From: Candidatus Cloacimonadota bacterium
GTDB taxonomy: Bacteria > Cloacimonadota > Cloacimonadia > Cloacimonadales > TCS61
Reading direction: 5' to 3'
DNA length: 64,000 nucleotides
Assembly: GCA_021736135.1 (NCBI GenBank)
Contig: JAIPGO010000006.1
Span: 1-64,000 of the forward strand
The notes under the pieces were generated by a model. The model saw only the letters and a list, made by a program, of their open reading frames with translations, searched no databases and was not told the DNA's origin. Position 1 is the stretch's first letter, and each line of letters starts with the position of its first letter. The position numbers and the translations under genes are program-made. Positions 9,761 through 19,598 of the stretch are shown one piece after another.

Positions 9761-11098
9761 TTATCCCCCGCATTCCCCACAACTGTAATACTGACAGTAA
9801 TTATGATAAATATGTAAAATCCCCTGCTGGTAGATCGCTTTTTTTTGGGCAGTGCGTATCTGCATTTTATCCATATACCTTTCCATACCGCGGGTTAGAT
9901 GATTGGAAGGCAAAGCGCGATATTGAGCATAAACTTCCCAGGCTGCTTCACTTAATTCTTTATAATTATTTCGTTGTGCATATAACCTTACCAGCGGCAG
10001 AATAATATTGATGAACACCGTATCCAGGCGCGTTTTGCCCAGCCACCATTCTTTGGGCAGATAATAGCTTTCCCCGATGAACAGAGTCTCTAAGCGTTGA
10101 TAAAATTCTTTCATTTTCAATTTACCCTGCGGATAGGAAAAGAGTTTTATCAGGTCATTAAATAGTGAACCTGAAAGTGACCTGTAGATGAGTGGTGCAA
10201 TCTGCAGCAGCCGTATTCCCGGATGGTTAACGGGGCGAATGCGGAAAAGATGCCAGTTCACTTCTACCGTTTCCTGGTGATAATTCTGGTTGGCATACAG
10301 TTCTTTCCATTTCAACACGAATTCCCTCGGAAAAGAAGGCGGCAGACTATCCAGAAGTCCCGTGCTACCCAGCCAGATAGCTATCATTTCCTCATCCTGC
10401 ATACCGTCCTGAAAATTTTTCCTTAAAACCTCATAAGTCAGTGTATTCGCCATTTGCAGCATCTGAAACTTGTTGCTGGCATAGCCCAAAGCTTCCAAAA
10501 GCCCCTGGTAAGCCAGTTGATTGAATCCTGTAAAATAAAGCTCTGCTGCAAAACGCTTTTCCTTTTCCAGCAGCCGCAATTTACCATAACGGCTCAAAGC
10601 CACGCTCAAAGTCTCTGCCGGCTGTTCCGCAAAGAAACGGCAGAATTTCTCCTCGGGTATTAGCGGATTTTCCTCAAAGTCATTCAAAATCCTCTTGATG
10701 TCGTCATCCAGATTTGTCTTCAGTTCCAGGATTTCGACGGCTTGACCCTGTTTATCAATCGTATATTCCTGCCAGGTGTTATGCTGAAAAACCACGTGCA
10801 GTTTCACATTACAATAATTCGGGTCTTCCCCATGCCCATGAATTATCCAGTCATAAGTTGTTTTATGAATTTCCACATCTCCCCTCTGCAGGTCACCGCC
10901 AAGGGAGACAACTGCCTCCCTGAAATCGGGTCCCGCCGCATTACTCAATCTCCCGGGAGAAATGATCTTCAATTTTTTCCCGGAAACCGTCTCCAGTTCA
11001 GTTGCCAGATGCTGAGCATCCCAGATATGATATAGAAACCGCTCCGTGAAATCAGTTGTATCTCTGATAGTCTTATTTAAATCACTCTTAGCACCCAT
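9761..11098 (-). CDS. DUF2851 family protein
   Basis: The 445-residue protein matches what I know of DUF2851, a family of unknown function common in Bacteroidota and relatives. It has an opening FLYHIWDAQ motif, then ISPGRLSNAAGPDF, GDVEIHKTTYDWIIHGHGED and NVKLHVVFQHN (about residues 20-110), and a C-terminal half rich in aromatic and basic residues. It ends in a CQYYSCGECGG tail with two CxxC-like pairs, perhaps a small metal site. The conserved acidic and His residues in DVEIH and HGHGxD might form a nuclease-like or hydrolase-like site, but that is only a guess. It has no signal peptide and so is cytoplasmic. It stands alone, convergent to the FG-GAP gene, and its stop codon touches a palindromic repeat. 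Confidence 0.82.
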   Translation of the reverse strand: MGAKSDLNKTIRDTTDFTERFLYHIWDAQHLATELETVSGKKLKIISPGRLSNAAGPDFREAVVSLGGDLQRGDVEIHKTTYDWIIHGHGEDPNYCNVKLHVVFQHNTWQEYTIDKQGQAVEILELKTNLDDDIKRILNDFEENPLIPEEKFCRFFAEQPAETLSVALSRYGKLRLLEKEKRFAAELYFTGFNQLAYQGLLEALGYASNKFQMLQMANTLTYEVLRKNFQDGMQDEEMIAIWLGSTGLLDSLPPSFPREFVLKWKELYANQNYHQETVEVNWHLFRIRPVNHPGIRLLQIAPLIYRSLSGSLFNDLIKLFSYPQGKLKMKEFYQRLETLFIGESYYLPKEWWLGKTRLDTVFINIILPLVRLYAQRNNYKELSEAAWEVYAQYRALPSNHLTRGMERYMDKMQIRTAQKKAIYQQGILHIYHNYCQYYSCGECGG

Positions 11099-11472
11099 AA
11101 GTCACTCCCTGTTCATAGTATGATATGCCACATAACCCTCAAACCCGTCCAGAATGTCAACCAAAAACTGTTTGAGCTGATCAGAGACCAGGACCGGGAA
11201 GATTATCTAAAATTCAGCGGATTTTAATCAGACCTGACGTGACTACTCAGGGTCGGTAACCATAGCTTCCAGCTCTGATTTTTTAAATCAGACCGGGATG
11301 GTCTGGGTACGCAATCTGGGATGATGCTTTAAGCTCCTCTGGTGAAAAAGAATTATACCGGCTGTGAAATATATTTTAGTTGACTATTTTTTTCAATTTG
11401 AATAATAGTATTAAAGTTATATGGAACATTAAGCACGTTGAGCAGCCAAAAATTATATTAACTGGAGGATAG
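11099..11472. other. Intergenic region with degenerate repeat pieces
   Basis: No gene is supported. A stretch at about 11286-11312 (AATCAGACCGGGATGGTCTG) belongs to the CAGACCAGGGATGGTCTG repeat also seen at 40.6 and 62.4 kb, and related pieces lie at about 11180-11240. A possible promoter for the next gene is TTGACT at 11380-11385 with an A/T-rich -10 region near 11401-11408. Confidence 0.5.
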
Positions 11473-13053
11473 ATGAAAAATTTTATGATATTAGTTAGAG
11501 TATTAATGATTTGGGGAATACTTTCAGTAATATCCTGTGATGATAAGTCTTCTGAACCAGACCTGACTACACCTGCAGTTGAGATCACGAGTCCCTGTCA
11601 GGGAGCAATTGTTTCCGGTATAGTCACTATCACCGCGTCTGTAACCAGCAGGCTTGCTGTTCAAAATGTAGTATTTCTTGTAGATAATGACACACTGGCA
11701 GTTATAACGGAAGCGCCTTATATTGCCACCTGGAATACTGAAACCGGGCAAAATTACTTTCATGAACTGCAATGCCGGGCAAAATTTGAAAGTGGAGATG
11801 ATATCGCTTCCGAAATAATCTTTGTGGAAGTTAAAAATCTACTTTTCAAGGCTCATTTCAATTATGATTGGATGATGCCCTATGAAGGGACCGGAATAAT
11901 ATTTATCTCAGATCCGGCCGGCAACCTGCTGGCAGAGTCAGAATGTGCCGGTAATGCCAACATCGAATTCGAGCAATCACCTCAAATGCCTGTAATCCCG
12001 GAAACAATTTCCGTTACAACGATTCGCAACAAAGATGGTAACTTGTCACTAATCACGTATCTTGAAGTCCCGAAAGGTTCTGAATGGACTTTCAAGAGAG
12101 AATCTGATATTCAAGATAACAATTATCAGGTTACCTTTAATTTTAATAATATCCCGGAAAATGACGGATACATTATCTCCAGCCAGTGGAATTATCATTC
12201 ATTCCACACGTTAAGCCTGCATTCTCCTTATAATTTCAATTTTGCAGAAACACCCATGGATTTCTTCCTGCAGCTCAATACTCTGGAATCGGGAAAAAAA
12301 TACTTATGGATAGAAAATGTAACCCCGGGAAATAGCGAAGTTGATCTTTCTTCCCTCATCCCGATGACTGAACAGCTGATCTTCCTGGGTGACCTTCCTG
12401 ATTGGGCTATTGTGAATTTATGTGGTTTTCCTGAAAATGGCAGTCATTATTCAGGGAAATACAAGATTGACTGGGAAAGCTTTGAAGAAGGCACAGACGT
12501 TCAGGCAACAATTCATATACCTGCTGCTGATTTCAGCGACTACAAGACCGAAATTAAGGTAATGGTACAAGCAAGTATATGGTTAGAATACCTGACCCAA
12601 ACAGTCTATGGAGATATTCCTTCTTCATTTAGCAGAATAGATGCCGAATTTGATATAGTCAATGTAGCACCAGATAATTTTGAGATCCAGACTACTGGAA
12701 TTTATGATGAAATTTTTGTCAAATGGCAGGGCTGGGACGCCATCTCAAGTTGGCAGGCATATAGTCCTTCATATCTTACAGCTTTTTCTCTTCCGAAGCT
12801 GCCGGAGCTTATCTACCAGGATTTCCCGGATATTGATGAAGCATATCTGGAATGGTTTGATATTTCGCTGATAGAATACCCCCAGTTAAACTCCTACGAA
12901 GAAATATTAGACGCCCGGTTTAAATCTCCGGAACTTTTTTTCAATACTATTAACGAATTTCGAACGCGGACCAAAGATACCAGTATTAACATCCAGGATA
13001 GGCAGAATGCGCAATTTGATCCTGTCGTGAAAGCTCTACTAATTGATAACTGA
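11473..13053 (+). CDS. Lipoprotein with N-terminal Ig-like domain, function unknown
   Basis: The 526-residue protein has a lipoprotein signal ending LSVISC with Cys22, followed by Asp-Asp. Residues about 35-120 resemble a bacterial Ig-like domain (VEITSPCQGAIVSGIVTI...ASV, FLVDNDTL, PYIATWNT). The rest is beta-rich with no motif I recognise, and it has no type IX sorting tail. The Cys-Asp-Asp start followed by acidic/Ser residues might serve as a lipoprotein export or retention signal, but that is not established for this phylum. The ATG has a good ribosome site (tggaggat). The nearest neighbours are also exported proteins. Confidence 0.78.
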   Translation: MKNFMILVRVLMIWGILSVISCDDKSSEPDLTTPAVEITSPCQGAIVSGIVTITASVTSRLAVQNVVFLVDNDTLAVITEAPYIATWNTETGQNYFHELQCRAKFESGDDIASEIIFVEVKNLLFKAHFNYDWMMPYEGTGIIFISDPAGNLLAESECAGNANIEFEQSPQMPVIPETISVTTIRNKDGNLSLITYLEVPKGSEWTFKRESDIQDNNYQVTFNFNNIPENDGYIISSQWNYHSFHTLSLHSPYNFNFAETPMDFFLQLNTLESGKKYLWIENVTPGNSEVDLSSLIPMTEQLIFLGDLPDWAIVNLCGFPENGSHYSGKYKIDWESFEEGTDVQATIHIPAADFSDYKTEIKVMVQASIWLEYLTQTVYGDIPSSFSRIDAEFDIVNVAPDNFEIQTTGIYDEIFVKWQGWDAISSWQAYSPSYLTAFSLPKLPELIYQDFPDIDEAYLEWFDISLIEYPQLNSYEEILDARFKSPELFFNTINEFRTRTKDTSINIQDRQNAQFDPVVKALLIDN

Positions 13054-13172
13054 GGAATTACGATTCTGAATTGAGATCTTACCACGGTCATTGGGCCATC
13101 CTTAAGGAGGTGGGATTATATGAAACATTAATGCTTTCACCTTGCTTATTTTTAACATTATGGAAATAATAC

Positions 13173-13208
13173 TTGACATAGAAAAGTGGGGTGACCATTT
13201 TTAGACAG
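13173..13208 (+). promoter_or_regulatory. Possible promoter for the tandem 930-residue genes
   Basis: TTGACA at 13173-13178 is followed after 17 bases by CATTTT (13196-13201), a poor -10 match. The placement, about 20 bases before a strong ribosome site (ttggaggtgg) and the ATG at 13226, supports it more than the -10 does. Confidence 0.4.
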
Positions 13209-13225
13209 CAAATTTGGAGGTGGAT

Positions 13226-16021
13226 ATGAAAGGGTTAGTATTTTCTTTGATATTTATAATGCTGGCTACTACATTGTTAGCTTTTGACGAACCGGTTGCG
13301 ATTGAGAATTATACTCATAACGCATTTTTGATCAACTATGAGAAAAATACGCTAGTCGTAAATGATCAAGTGTGGCTTTTATACTATTTGAAAGCGAATT
13401 CAAATGAGCAGGCATATCTGAAAATGGCTAAGGAAAGAACAGACGGGGGCTTTGATGTGCTGCTGCTGGACAGTTTTGTAATCTCTGATTATGAGATAGA
13501 AAAACTTGACTGCACTTTTACGGTGCAAAACGATAATGTGACGATTTTTTATAAGAAGACCACGACAAATCTGACCGATCTGAGCATATTCAAGATACAT
13601 TCTGAAAACCTGATGGAAAACTGGACTTATGAAGGTGAGCAGGCTTTTCAAGATATTCAGATAGTGAGATTGCTGAGTAATGATGATGAGCAGGTGCTAA
13701 TGCTGCTGCAGGATGAATATCTGCCAGAGGCAGGTATTTGCGAACTCTATTACGAATACCGCTGTGGTGGTGAGTTCAAGGGGGCCGACGTTTTATGGGG
13801 ACCCGTGCACAGTAAGGACGACATCTATATCCATCAGCAGGGAAGTGGCACAAATAACGGCTGGCCTACGTTTCATGATATGGTTAGCACGGAAGGGCTG
13901 ATAATTGATGCGGCTACCGGTCAATCGGCAATATTAACTGCCCCGATAGATGAGATTTTTCTGGGGGGTTACCGGGAAAATGCACCGGATCATTTTACAC
14001 TTCCCGAATCATCAGGATATGTTTATGAGAATGGTTTTGATCTATCCACAAGCAGGGACCGTGATCTTATATACGTTAAACTGGAGGGAACAACAGCCAC
14101 CTGCCGTTATGCAAATATTAGTTATACTTTAGATACATTAACAGTATATAACAGTTTTCCTGATGAACTTCATAACGATATTGAGGTCGGTGATTCGCTC
14201 TGGACGAATATTGTTGAAATCCCTGTTATAGAGTGGGACGAGATGACTTTTATTATTACAGTGTTAAATTGCGAAGTGATTGTACACTGTGATATGTGGA
14301 TCGAGGGTTCGGTCAGCGGTTTTCAAGGCTGGTATGGTACAGAGAATATTTATATAACAGATGATCTGCTTTATGGTAGTACTGAACCAGGAGAAGAACC
14401 GGATTTACTGGATCCGGACAGATTATGGCTGTGTTCGGAAAAAAACTTATTTATCAAGTATAAGAATTATGATCCGGATTCAGGAACTATTAAAACTGAT
14501 AATTGCGATGGATTATATATATATGGTATATTAACTGCGCTGGGCATGCCTGAGCAGGAAGAATATGAATGGAGCAGCGGTGGTTTGCGAACAGAATACC
14601 TGCATCCGCATGGCAGTACTCCGGAATTTACTTATACATATCCGGGAGGTGAAGAATGGGAAATACAATATCCTGATCTGTATAAATATGTGTATCCAGA
14701 CGGGGAGAATTTTACAGGTGATACGGGATTTATAATGCATAGTAACAGCCAGCCGGCCGGATATGCAACCTGCGGTTATCCTTACGAAGATCCGGCTTAT
14801 GGAAACGGAATGACCACACCTTACGGGACAGATTTCCCCTGGTATAATCCCGTATATCCGGAAAGCTCTGAAGATATGGTTTTTGATCGTGGAACGATAG
14901 AGCTTTACGGATCACTATATGAGCGCCGTTTTCAAGAGATCAAGTGTAACGGACAGGAAGGAGAACATCACCAGGATAATATCTGGGAGCCGGAGAACGG
15001 GCTTTTCGGAGGGACACATCTTGCCAGCGGTTATGAGATAAATTATCATTATGATCATAGAGCGGCTTTTCAACCTTTTTTACGCGGAATCGCTGAAACG
15101 CTGGTGGATAGTAATTATACGCTGACAATATTGACTTCGACAGATGGAGGAACTACATTTGAAGCACAAGTGGAGCAGGAATACAGCAACCGGGGATTAA
15201 CGAACTGGCAACCGCTGCAGGCTGATCTTGATGGCAATACACTGGCTTTGATATATTCCACAACTTCCGGGTACAGGTATAATATTCTTGATCTGGAAAC
15301 GAGTGAACTGGAAACCTGCGATCCTGATATATTTTATCTTTTCGGTAAGGCAGGATCAATTAAGATCATCGATAATATGTTTTATTTCGATGACGGCAGG
15401 TATGTTTATAGCAGCGAAAACCTGACGGAACCTCTGGTAGAACTCTTTTATTCTGACTATTACGGATTCAGGTTTTTAAATGATATGCCGATCAACTGGA
15501 ATATTGATAGAGTACTTGATGAATTTACCCTGACATTATACCAGGCAATAAACTGGATATTTTATGAGATAGACGAGATTGAGCTGGAAAGTACCGATGA
15601 ACTGGATTTCAGCCGTCTGCGCAATGCTTATCTTACCTTCGACAGTCATTTGAATGGTAAACTATTTCTCAATATAGAAGCTATAGGTAACAAATGCCTA
15701 TATTTATTAAGTGGTCCTATTGATGATCTTTCTCCAGCTGTTGAAGAAGATATCCCTGCGTTATTGAATTTAATTGTTTACCCTAATCCGTTTTACTTAA
15801 ATAAAGAAAGAAGCAGCCTGAATATCGCCTATACATTACCACAAAACGAAACCGGCAGTCTGGCATTATTTAATCTGAAAGGACAGGAACTGGAGAAGTG
15901 GCAGATCAATGGCTCCGGAAGCATTTCTTTCGAACCGTCAGCATTGAGTTCGGGATTATATTTTGTAAAAATTGAAGGACAAAATAACAGCAGATATCAG
16001 AAATTCCTGATTATTAGATAG
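13226..16021 (+). CDS. Large secreted protein with sorting tail, tandem paralogue 1
   Basis: I place the start at the ATG of MKGLVFSLIF, which has ggaggtgg at the right distance; an in-frame TTG 12 bases upstream lies inside that ribosome site. This gives 931 residues with a signal peptide. The body is beta-rich. It contains a block seen also in the next gene, with YEYRCGGEFKG, VLWGPVHSKDDIYI, GTNNGWPTFHD and DAATGQ (about 180-240), and later PYGTDFPWYNPVYPESSE (about 535) and YERRFQ. The C-terminal 90 residues are a type A sorting tail (LIVYPNPFYLN...LALFNLKGQELEKW...GLYFVKIEG). I know no function; the GPVHSKDDIYI block looks like a conserved extracellular domain of this bacterial group. The gene is 12 bases from its paralogue, so the two form an operon. 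Confidence 0.82.
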   Translation: MKGLVFSLIFIMLATTLLAFDEPVAIENYTHNAFLINYEKNTLVVNDQVWLLYYLKANSNEQAYLKMAKERTDGGFDVLLLDSFVISDYEIEKLDCTFTVQNDNVTIFYKKTTTNLTDLSIFKIHSENLMENWTYEGEQAFQDIQIVRLLSNDDEQVLMLLQDEYLPEAGICELYYEYRCGGEFKGADVLWGPVHSKDDIYIHQQGSGTNNGWPTFHDMVSTEGLIIDAATGQSAILTAPIDEIFLGGYRENAPDHFTLPESSGYVYENGFDLSTSRDRDLIYVKLEGTTATCRYANISYTLDTLTVYNSFPDELHNDIEVGDSLWTNIVEIPVIEWDEMTFIITVLNCEVIVHCDMWIEGSVSGFQGWYGTENIYITDDLLYGSTEPGEEPDLLDPDRLWLCSEKNLFIKYKNYDPDSGTIKTDNCDGLYIYGILTALGMPEQEEYEWSSGGLRTEYLHPHGSTPEFTYTYPGGEEWEIQYPDLYKYVYPDGENFTGDTGFIMHSNSQPAGYATCGYPYEDPAYGNGMTTPYGTDFPWYNPVYPESSEDMVFDRGTIELYGSLYERRFQEIKCNGQEGEHHQDNIWEPENGLFGGTHLASGYEINYHYDHRAAFQPFLRGIAETLVDSNYTLTILTSTDGGTTFEAQVEQEYSNRGLTNWQPLQADLDGNTLALIYSTTSGYRYNILDLETSELETCDPDIFYLFGKAGSIKIIDNMFYFDDGRYVYSSENLTEPLVELFYSDYYGFRFLNDMPINWNIDRVLDEFTLTLYQAINWIFYEIDEIELESTDELDFSRLRNAYLTFDSHLNGKLFLNIEAIGNKCLYLLSGPIDDLSPAVEEDIPALLNLIVYPNPFYLNKERSSLNIAYTLPQNETGSLALFNLKGQELEKWQINGSGSISFEPSALSSGLYFVKIEGQNNSRYQKFLIIR

Positions 16022-16033
16022 GGAGGAGATATT

Positions 16034-18841
16034 ATGAGAACTATATTTTTTGCAATTGTTATATTATTCAGTTTATCACTGCTTTGGGGATTCAGTGTCC
16101 CGGTGGAGATTGATGGTGATCTGGACGGTTCGTTAAAGCTTAATTACGAGAAAAACGTGCAACTGATCAATGGCAAGATCTGGGTGCTTTATTATGATGT
16201 AGCTTCATATCCGCAATATACACGGCTAAAACTTGCCCGGGAAACAGAAAACGGCAGTTTTGAGATCTATGAACTGGAAAGCATGTCCATTTCCAGCAGT
16301 GCTGCCACAAACCTGGACTGCACTTTTGCCATAGAAGACGATAATGTGACCATCTTTTATAAAAAAACAATCAATGATGACTCCATTCTCTACCTTTACA
16401 AGATACAATCCGACGATCTGATGGATGACTGGAACTATTGCGGACAGCAGAATCAGTATGCAAACGTGCAGGATATGGAACTGAAAGTTACTGAGGACGG
16501 TTTAACGCTGGTGTTGCTGCAGAATGAGTTTTCCGGCACTTACGGGATCTGCGGAATGTACTATGAATACCGCTGCGGGGGCGAATTTAATGGTACAGAT
16601 GTATTATGGGGACCCGTACACAGCAAGGATGATATATACATCCGGCATCAAGGCGGCGGAACTAATAATAACTGGCCAACTTTTCACGACTTTGTAACTA
16701 CTGAAGGCAGAATAATGGATGCTGCTACGGGACAGCCGGCAATTTATTCCGCGCCAATGGACAATATATTTCTGGGCGGTTATGCGGAAGAAGTTGTGAA
16801 TAATTTCAGTATGCCGTCAACCAGTCTCTATATCCGAACGTACGGATTTGATCTTAACAGCAGCCAGAATCGGGACGTACTTTATGTGAAAATTGATGGC
16901 ACGACCTCGATATGTAGATTTGGTGATTATATAGACGAACCTGATACAATGGTTGTGTATAACAGTTTTCCTGATGAAGAGCATCCTCTTGTTATTGGAG
17001 ATTCCATCTGGGCTAATGAGATGGAAATACCTGTTATAGACTGGGACGATATGAGTTTTGCACTAACTGTGCTTAACAGCTCAGTTTTTGTGCATTGCGA
17101 CTTATGGATCGAAGGCTCAGTCAGCGGCAGACAGGCCTGGGGATGTGCGGAGAATATTTATATTACTAGCGATCTTCTCTATAATGACACGACTCCGGGA
17201 ACCGAGCCGTCATTGACGTGTCCCAATTCGTTGATGCTATGTTCAGAAGAGAATATTTACATAAAGTATAAGAACTATGATCCGGATACCGAGACAATTC
17301 AGAATGATAATTGTGATGGAGTATATATATATGCCATGCTGATGGCGCTGGGTATGCCAGAAGGAAATGGATATCAGTCCGAATACACAGCTGGCGGCTT
17401 ACGGGCAGAATATCTACATCCGCATGGCAGTACGCCGGGATTTATGACCACTTTGCCCAATGGTATCGAATGGGACATTCCGTATCCTGATCTTCATAAA
17501 TATGTGTACAGTGATATGGCATACTGGAGTGGTGATCCTGGATTTCTGATGCACAGCAACACACGCCCGACGGGATATCCGGCATGTGGATTTCCTTATG
17601 AAGATCCCGCTTACGGTGATGGCAGCACTCCACCTTATGGAACAGATTTTCCCTGGTATAATCCAGTCTATCCGGAAAGCAGCGAAGAAATTGTATTTGA
17701 CCGGGGTACCATAGAGATCTGGGGCGGACTATATGAACGCCGCTTTCAGCATATCTACTGCAATGGCATTGATGGGATGTATCATTTCAACAATATCTGG
17801 GATCCGGAAAACCACTATTTCGGGGGAACTCATGCACCTTGCGGCTATGAAGTGGAACTTAATTTTGATTTCCGTGCCCAATATTCCAATGGTATATATA
17901 TCGGTCTGGGTGAAACTGTACTGGATACTGATTACGAAGTAACGATCCTGACTTCCGGCAATAATGGGAACAGTTTCGTGCAGCAGGCGCATCAGCAATG
18001 GACGTCGGAAGGCTCTACTGGTTTACAGCGGATGTTGACAGATATAGATGGAGACCGGCTGGGCATTATATATTCCACAAATTCAGGAATCCGCAGCCAT
18101 CTTTTTAACCTTGATAATCATTATCTGGAAACTTTCGATCTCGGCAATAACTTTGACGGCAGATTGAGCTCCCTGCGTCTGATTGACGAAACCTTTTATT
18201 TCCGTGATGACCAGAATGTTTATGAATGGGATTACGGAGCACCGGAAACGTTATCAGCTCTGCAGACCGGTGAATTTTATGATTTTAAATATCTACCGGG
18301 ATTTGCCATAAACTGGGATGCGGAATGGCAAAGCGATGAACTGGAATTCGAGTTTTACCTGGCAGATGAAGACTGGGATTTTGAGCAGACAGGAGAAGCA
18401 ACTCTGGAGGAAACTTATGACGTTGATGAAGCCAGCCTGAAAGACGGATATCTAACCTGGACAGCAGTTCGGGAAGGATTACTGCTTTTGCATACTCAGG
18501 AGAACTGGGGAGAAGGACTCTATTTTTCCAGGGGAGAAATTGATAATATTACGCCTGTGGATGAGAATGAAGCTCCTGAAATAATGAAGCTGTTAGTTTA
18601 TCCGAATCCTTTTTATAATAATGAGAACAGAAATATGATCAGTCTTGATTTCTCTCTGCCGGAAAATGAAAGTGGTAGTCTGGTTTTATATAATCTGAGA
18701 GGACAGGAACTGGAAAAGTGGCAGATCAATGGTTCAGGTTATTTATCTTATGAACCTGCAGGATTAAGTTCAGGATTATATCTGGTAAAACTAATAAGTA
18801 GTAAGGGTGGAATCAACAGGAAATTAATAGTGATTAAGTAA
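16034..18841 (+). CDS. Large secreted protein with sorting tail, tandem paralogue 2
   Basis: This 935-residue protein is homologous over its full length to the preceding one, with the same signal peptide, the same VLWGPVHSKDDIYI and PPYGTDFPWYNPVYPESSE blocks, and a near-identical tail (LRGQELEKWQINGSG). The duplicated genes keep almost the same length but differ at many positions, so the duplication is old. Blocks most conserved between the two (central region and tail) probably mark the functional surface and the export signal; the more variable C-terminal third may bind different partners. The ribosome site gggaggag lies 6 bases before ATG. The role is unknown. Confidence 0.82.
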   Translation: MRTIFFAIVILFSLSLLWGFSVPVEIDGDLDGSLKLNYEKNVQLINGKIWVLYYDVASYPQYTRLKLARETENGSFEIYELESMSISSSAATNLDCTFAIEDDNVTIFYKKTINDDSILYLYKIQSDDLMDDWNYCGQQNQYANVQDMELKVTEDGLTLVLLQNEFSGTYGICGMYYEYRCGGEFNGTDVLWGPVHSKDDIYIRHQGGGTNNNWPTFHDFVTTEGRIMDAATGQPAIYSAPMDNIFLGGYAEEVVNNFSMPSTSLYIRTYGFDLNSSQNRDVLYVKIDGTTSICRFGDYIDEPDTMVVYNSFPDEEHPLVIGDSIWANEMEIPVIDWDDMSFALTVLNSSVFVHCDLWIEGSVSGRQAWGCAENIYITSDLLYNDTTPGTEPSLTCPNSLMLCSEENIYIKYKNYDPDTETIQNDNCDGVYIYAMLMALGMPEGNGYQSEYTAGGLRAEYLHPHGSTPGFMTTLPNGIEWDIPYPDLHKYVYSDMAYWSGDPGFLMHSNTRPTGYPACGFPYEDPAYGDGSTPPYGTDFPWYNPVYPESSEEIVFDRGTIEIWGGLYERRFQHIYCNGIDGMYHFNNIWDPENHYFGGTHAPCGYEVELNFDFRAQYSNGIYIGLGETVLDTDYEVTILTSGNNGNSFVQQAHQQWTSEGSTGLQRMLTDIDGDRLGIIYSTNSGIRSHLFNLDNHYLETFDLGNNFDGRLSSLRLIDETFYFRDDQNVYEWDYGAPETLSALQTGEFYDFKYLPGFAINWDAEWQSDELEFEFYLADEDWDFEQTGEATLEETYDVDEASLKDGYLTWTAVREGLLLLHTQENWGEGLYFSRGEIDNITPVDENEAPEIMKLLVYPNPFYNNENRNMISLDFSLPENESGSLVLYNLRGQELEKWQINGSGYLSYEPAGLSSGLYLVKLISSKGGINRKLIVIK

Positions 18842-19282
18842 CTGACCTTAGGTGATTGGTGATTGGTGATCGGGTGGCAAACACACAGGTTCGCCTGTAC
18901 ATAGTTAATCTGATAATATCCGGTAGGGACAGACTAACGTGTTTGCCACTTCTGCTGAGAATCGCCACCTGAACTTTGGGAGAATAATAGCAGGAAAATC
19001 TGTAAAATCGATGCAATTTTATTAAAACAATAGTTCTAATTTAGGGAGATAATTGACATATTTAATTTATTATAAATCTGAAGCCATAGCATCCCCATAG
19101 CATCCTTACTCAAAGGACACAATAACGAGATATAATGTTATGATATATATAGATAAGATGTAAAATTACAGGATGTTGCCTGAATAATCACGAGAAATGG
19201 ATACGTAAATTAAATTGATAGAAAAATGAAAGAACGTTATAATTAAGATTCGAAACCCGGAAGCCACGGTTTCAGGAAAGCT
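18842..19282. other. Intergenic region with inverted repeat and degenerate units
   Basis: No gene is seen. The region opens with GGTGATTGGTGATTGG units, followed by an 11-bp inverted repeat (18874-18884 GTGGCAAACAC and 18939-18949) enclosing a small ACAGG-TTCG-CCTGT hairpin at 18885-18898. A direct repeat CCATAGCATCC occurs twice at about 19084-19106. Downstream of this the sequence is A/T-rich with no clear signal. Confidence 0.5.
18874..18949. repeat. 11-bp inverted repeat enclosing a TTCG hairpin
   Basis: GTGGCAAACAC (18874-18884) pairs with GTGTTTGCCAC (18939-18949), and the ACAGG-TTCG-CCTGT hairpin lies just inside the left arm. It is about 30 bases after the stop of the second 930-residue gene and may act at the 3' end of that transcript. 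There is no T-tract. Confidence 0.6.
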
Positions 19283-19591
19283 TCATTGGTTTATTTCGTA
19301 GTCAATAACGCGGCGTTCATAGCGGACTTTGCCGAGGAACTCCTTAACTTCCTGATGTGCGGGATGGTTTTGATAGGCTTTCAGGGCTGTTTCATCGGTG
19401 AAAGTGATACTAAGGACAAGATCGGAATAACCGTCCTCGATCTGCATATTGATGCCGGCTTTCAGCTCTGCTATGCCTTCGATTTTATCTTTCATTGCCA
19501 GCAGGAGGCTTTCGGCGTGTTTCAGGTTTTCTTTCTTTGTTCCTTCCTCAGTAATATCGAGAAATTTCCACAGTACGATATGTTTTATCAT
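19283..19591 (-). CDS. Dabb (stress-responsive A/B barrel) domain protein
   Basis: The 102-residue protein starts MIKHIVLWKF, the usual Dabb opening. I prefer this ATG to a GTG two codons upstream because gagg lies 6 bases before it. A single ferredoxin-like alpha/beta barrel fits the length. The motifs DLVLSITFTD and YQNHPAHQEVKEFL match the family, where the His in the latter lies near the dimer cleft. Dabb proteins dimerise; their roles vary (stress response, some cyclases) and no activity can be assigned here. It lies 7 bases after a second Dabb gene in the same direction, so the two are likely co-transcribed and may form a heterodimer. Confidence 0.85.
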   Translation of the reverse strand: MIKHIVLWKFLDITEEGTKKENLKHAESLLLAMKDKIEGIAELKAGINMQIEDGYSDLVLSITFTDETALKAYQNHPAHQEVKEFLGKVRYERRVIDYEINQ

Positions 19592-19598
19592 TTTCACC

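Noticed and set aside
9724-10005. 93-codon plus-strand frame opposite the end of DUF2851
   Set aside because: It overlaps the DUF2851 gene on the other strand and starts within a repeat.
13214-13225. TTG start for the first 930-residue gene
   Set aside because: It lies within the ribosome site itself; the ATG at 13226 has that site at the right distance and begins a proper signal peptide.
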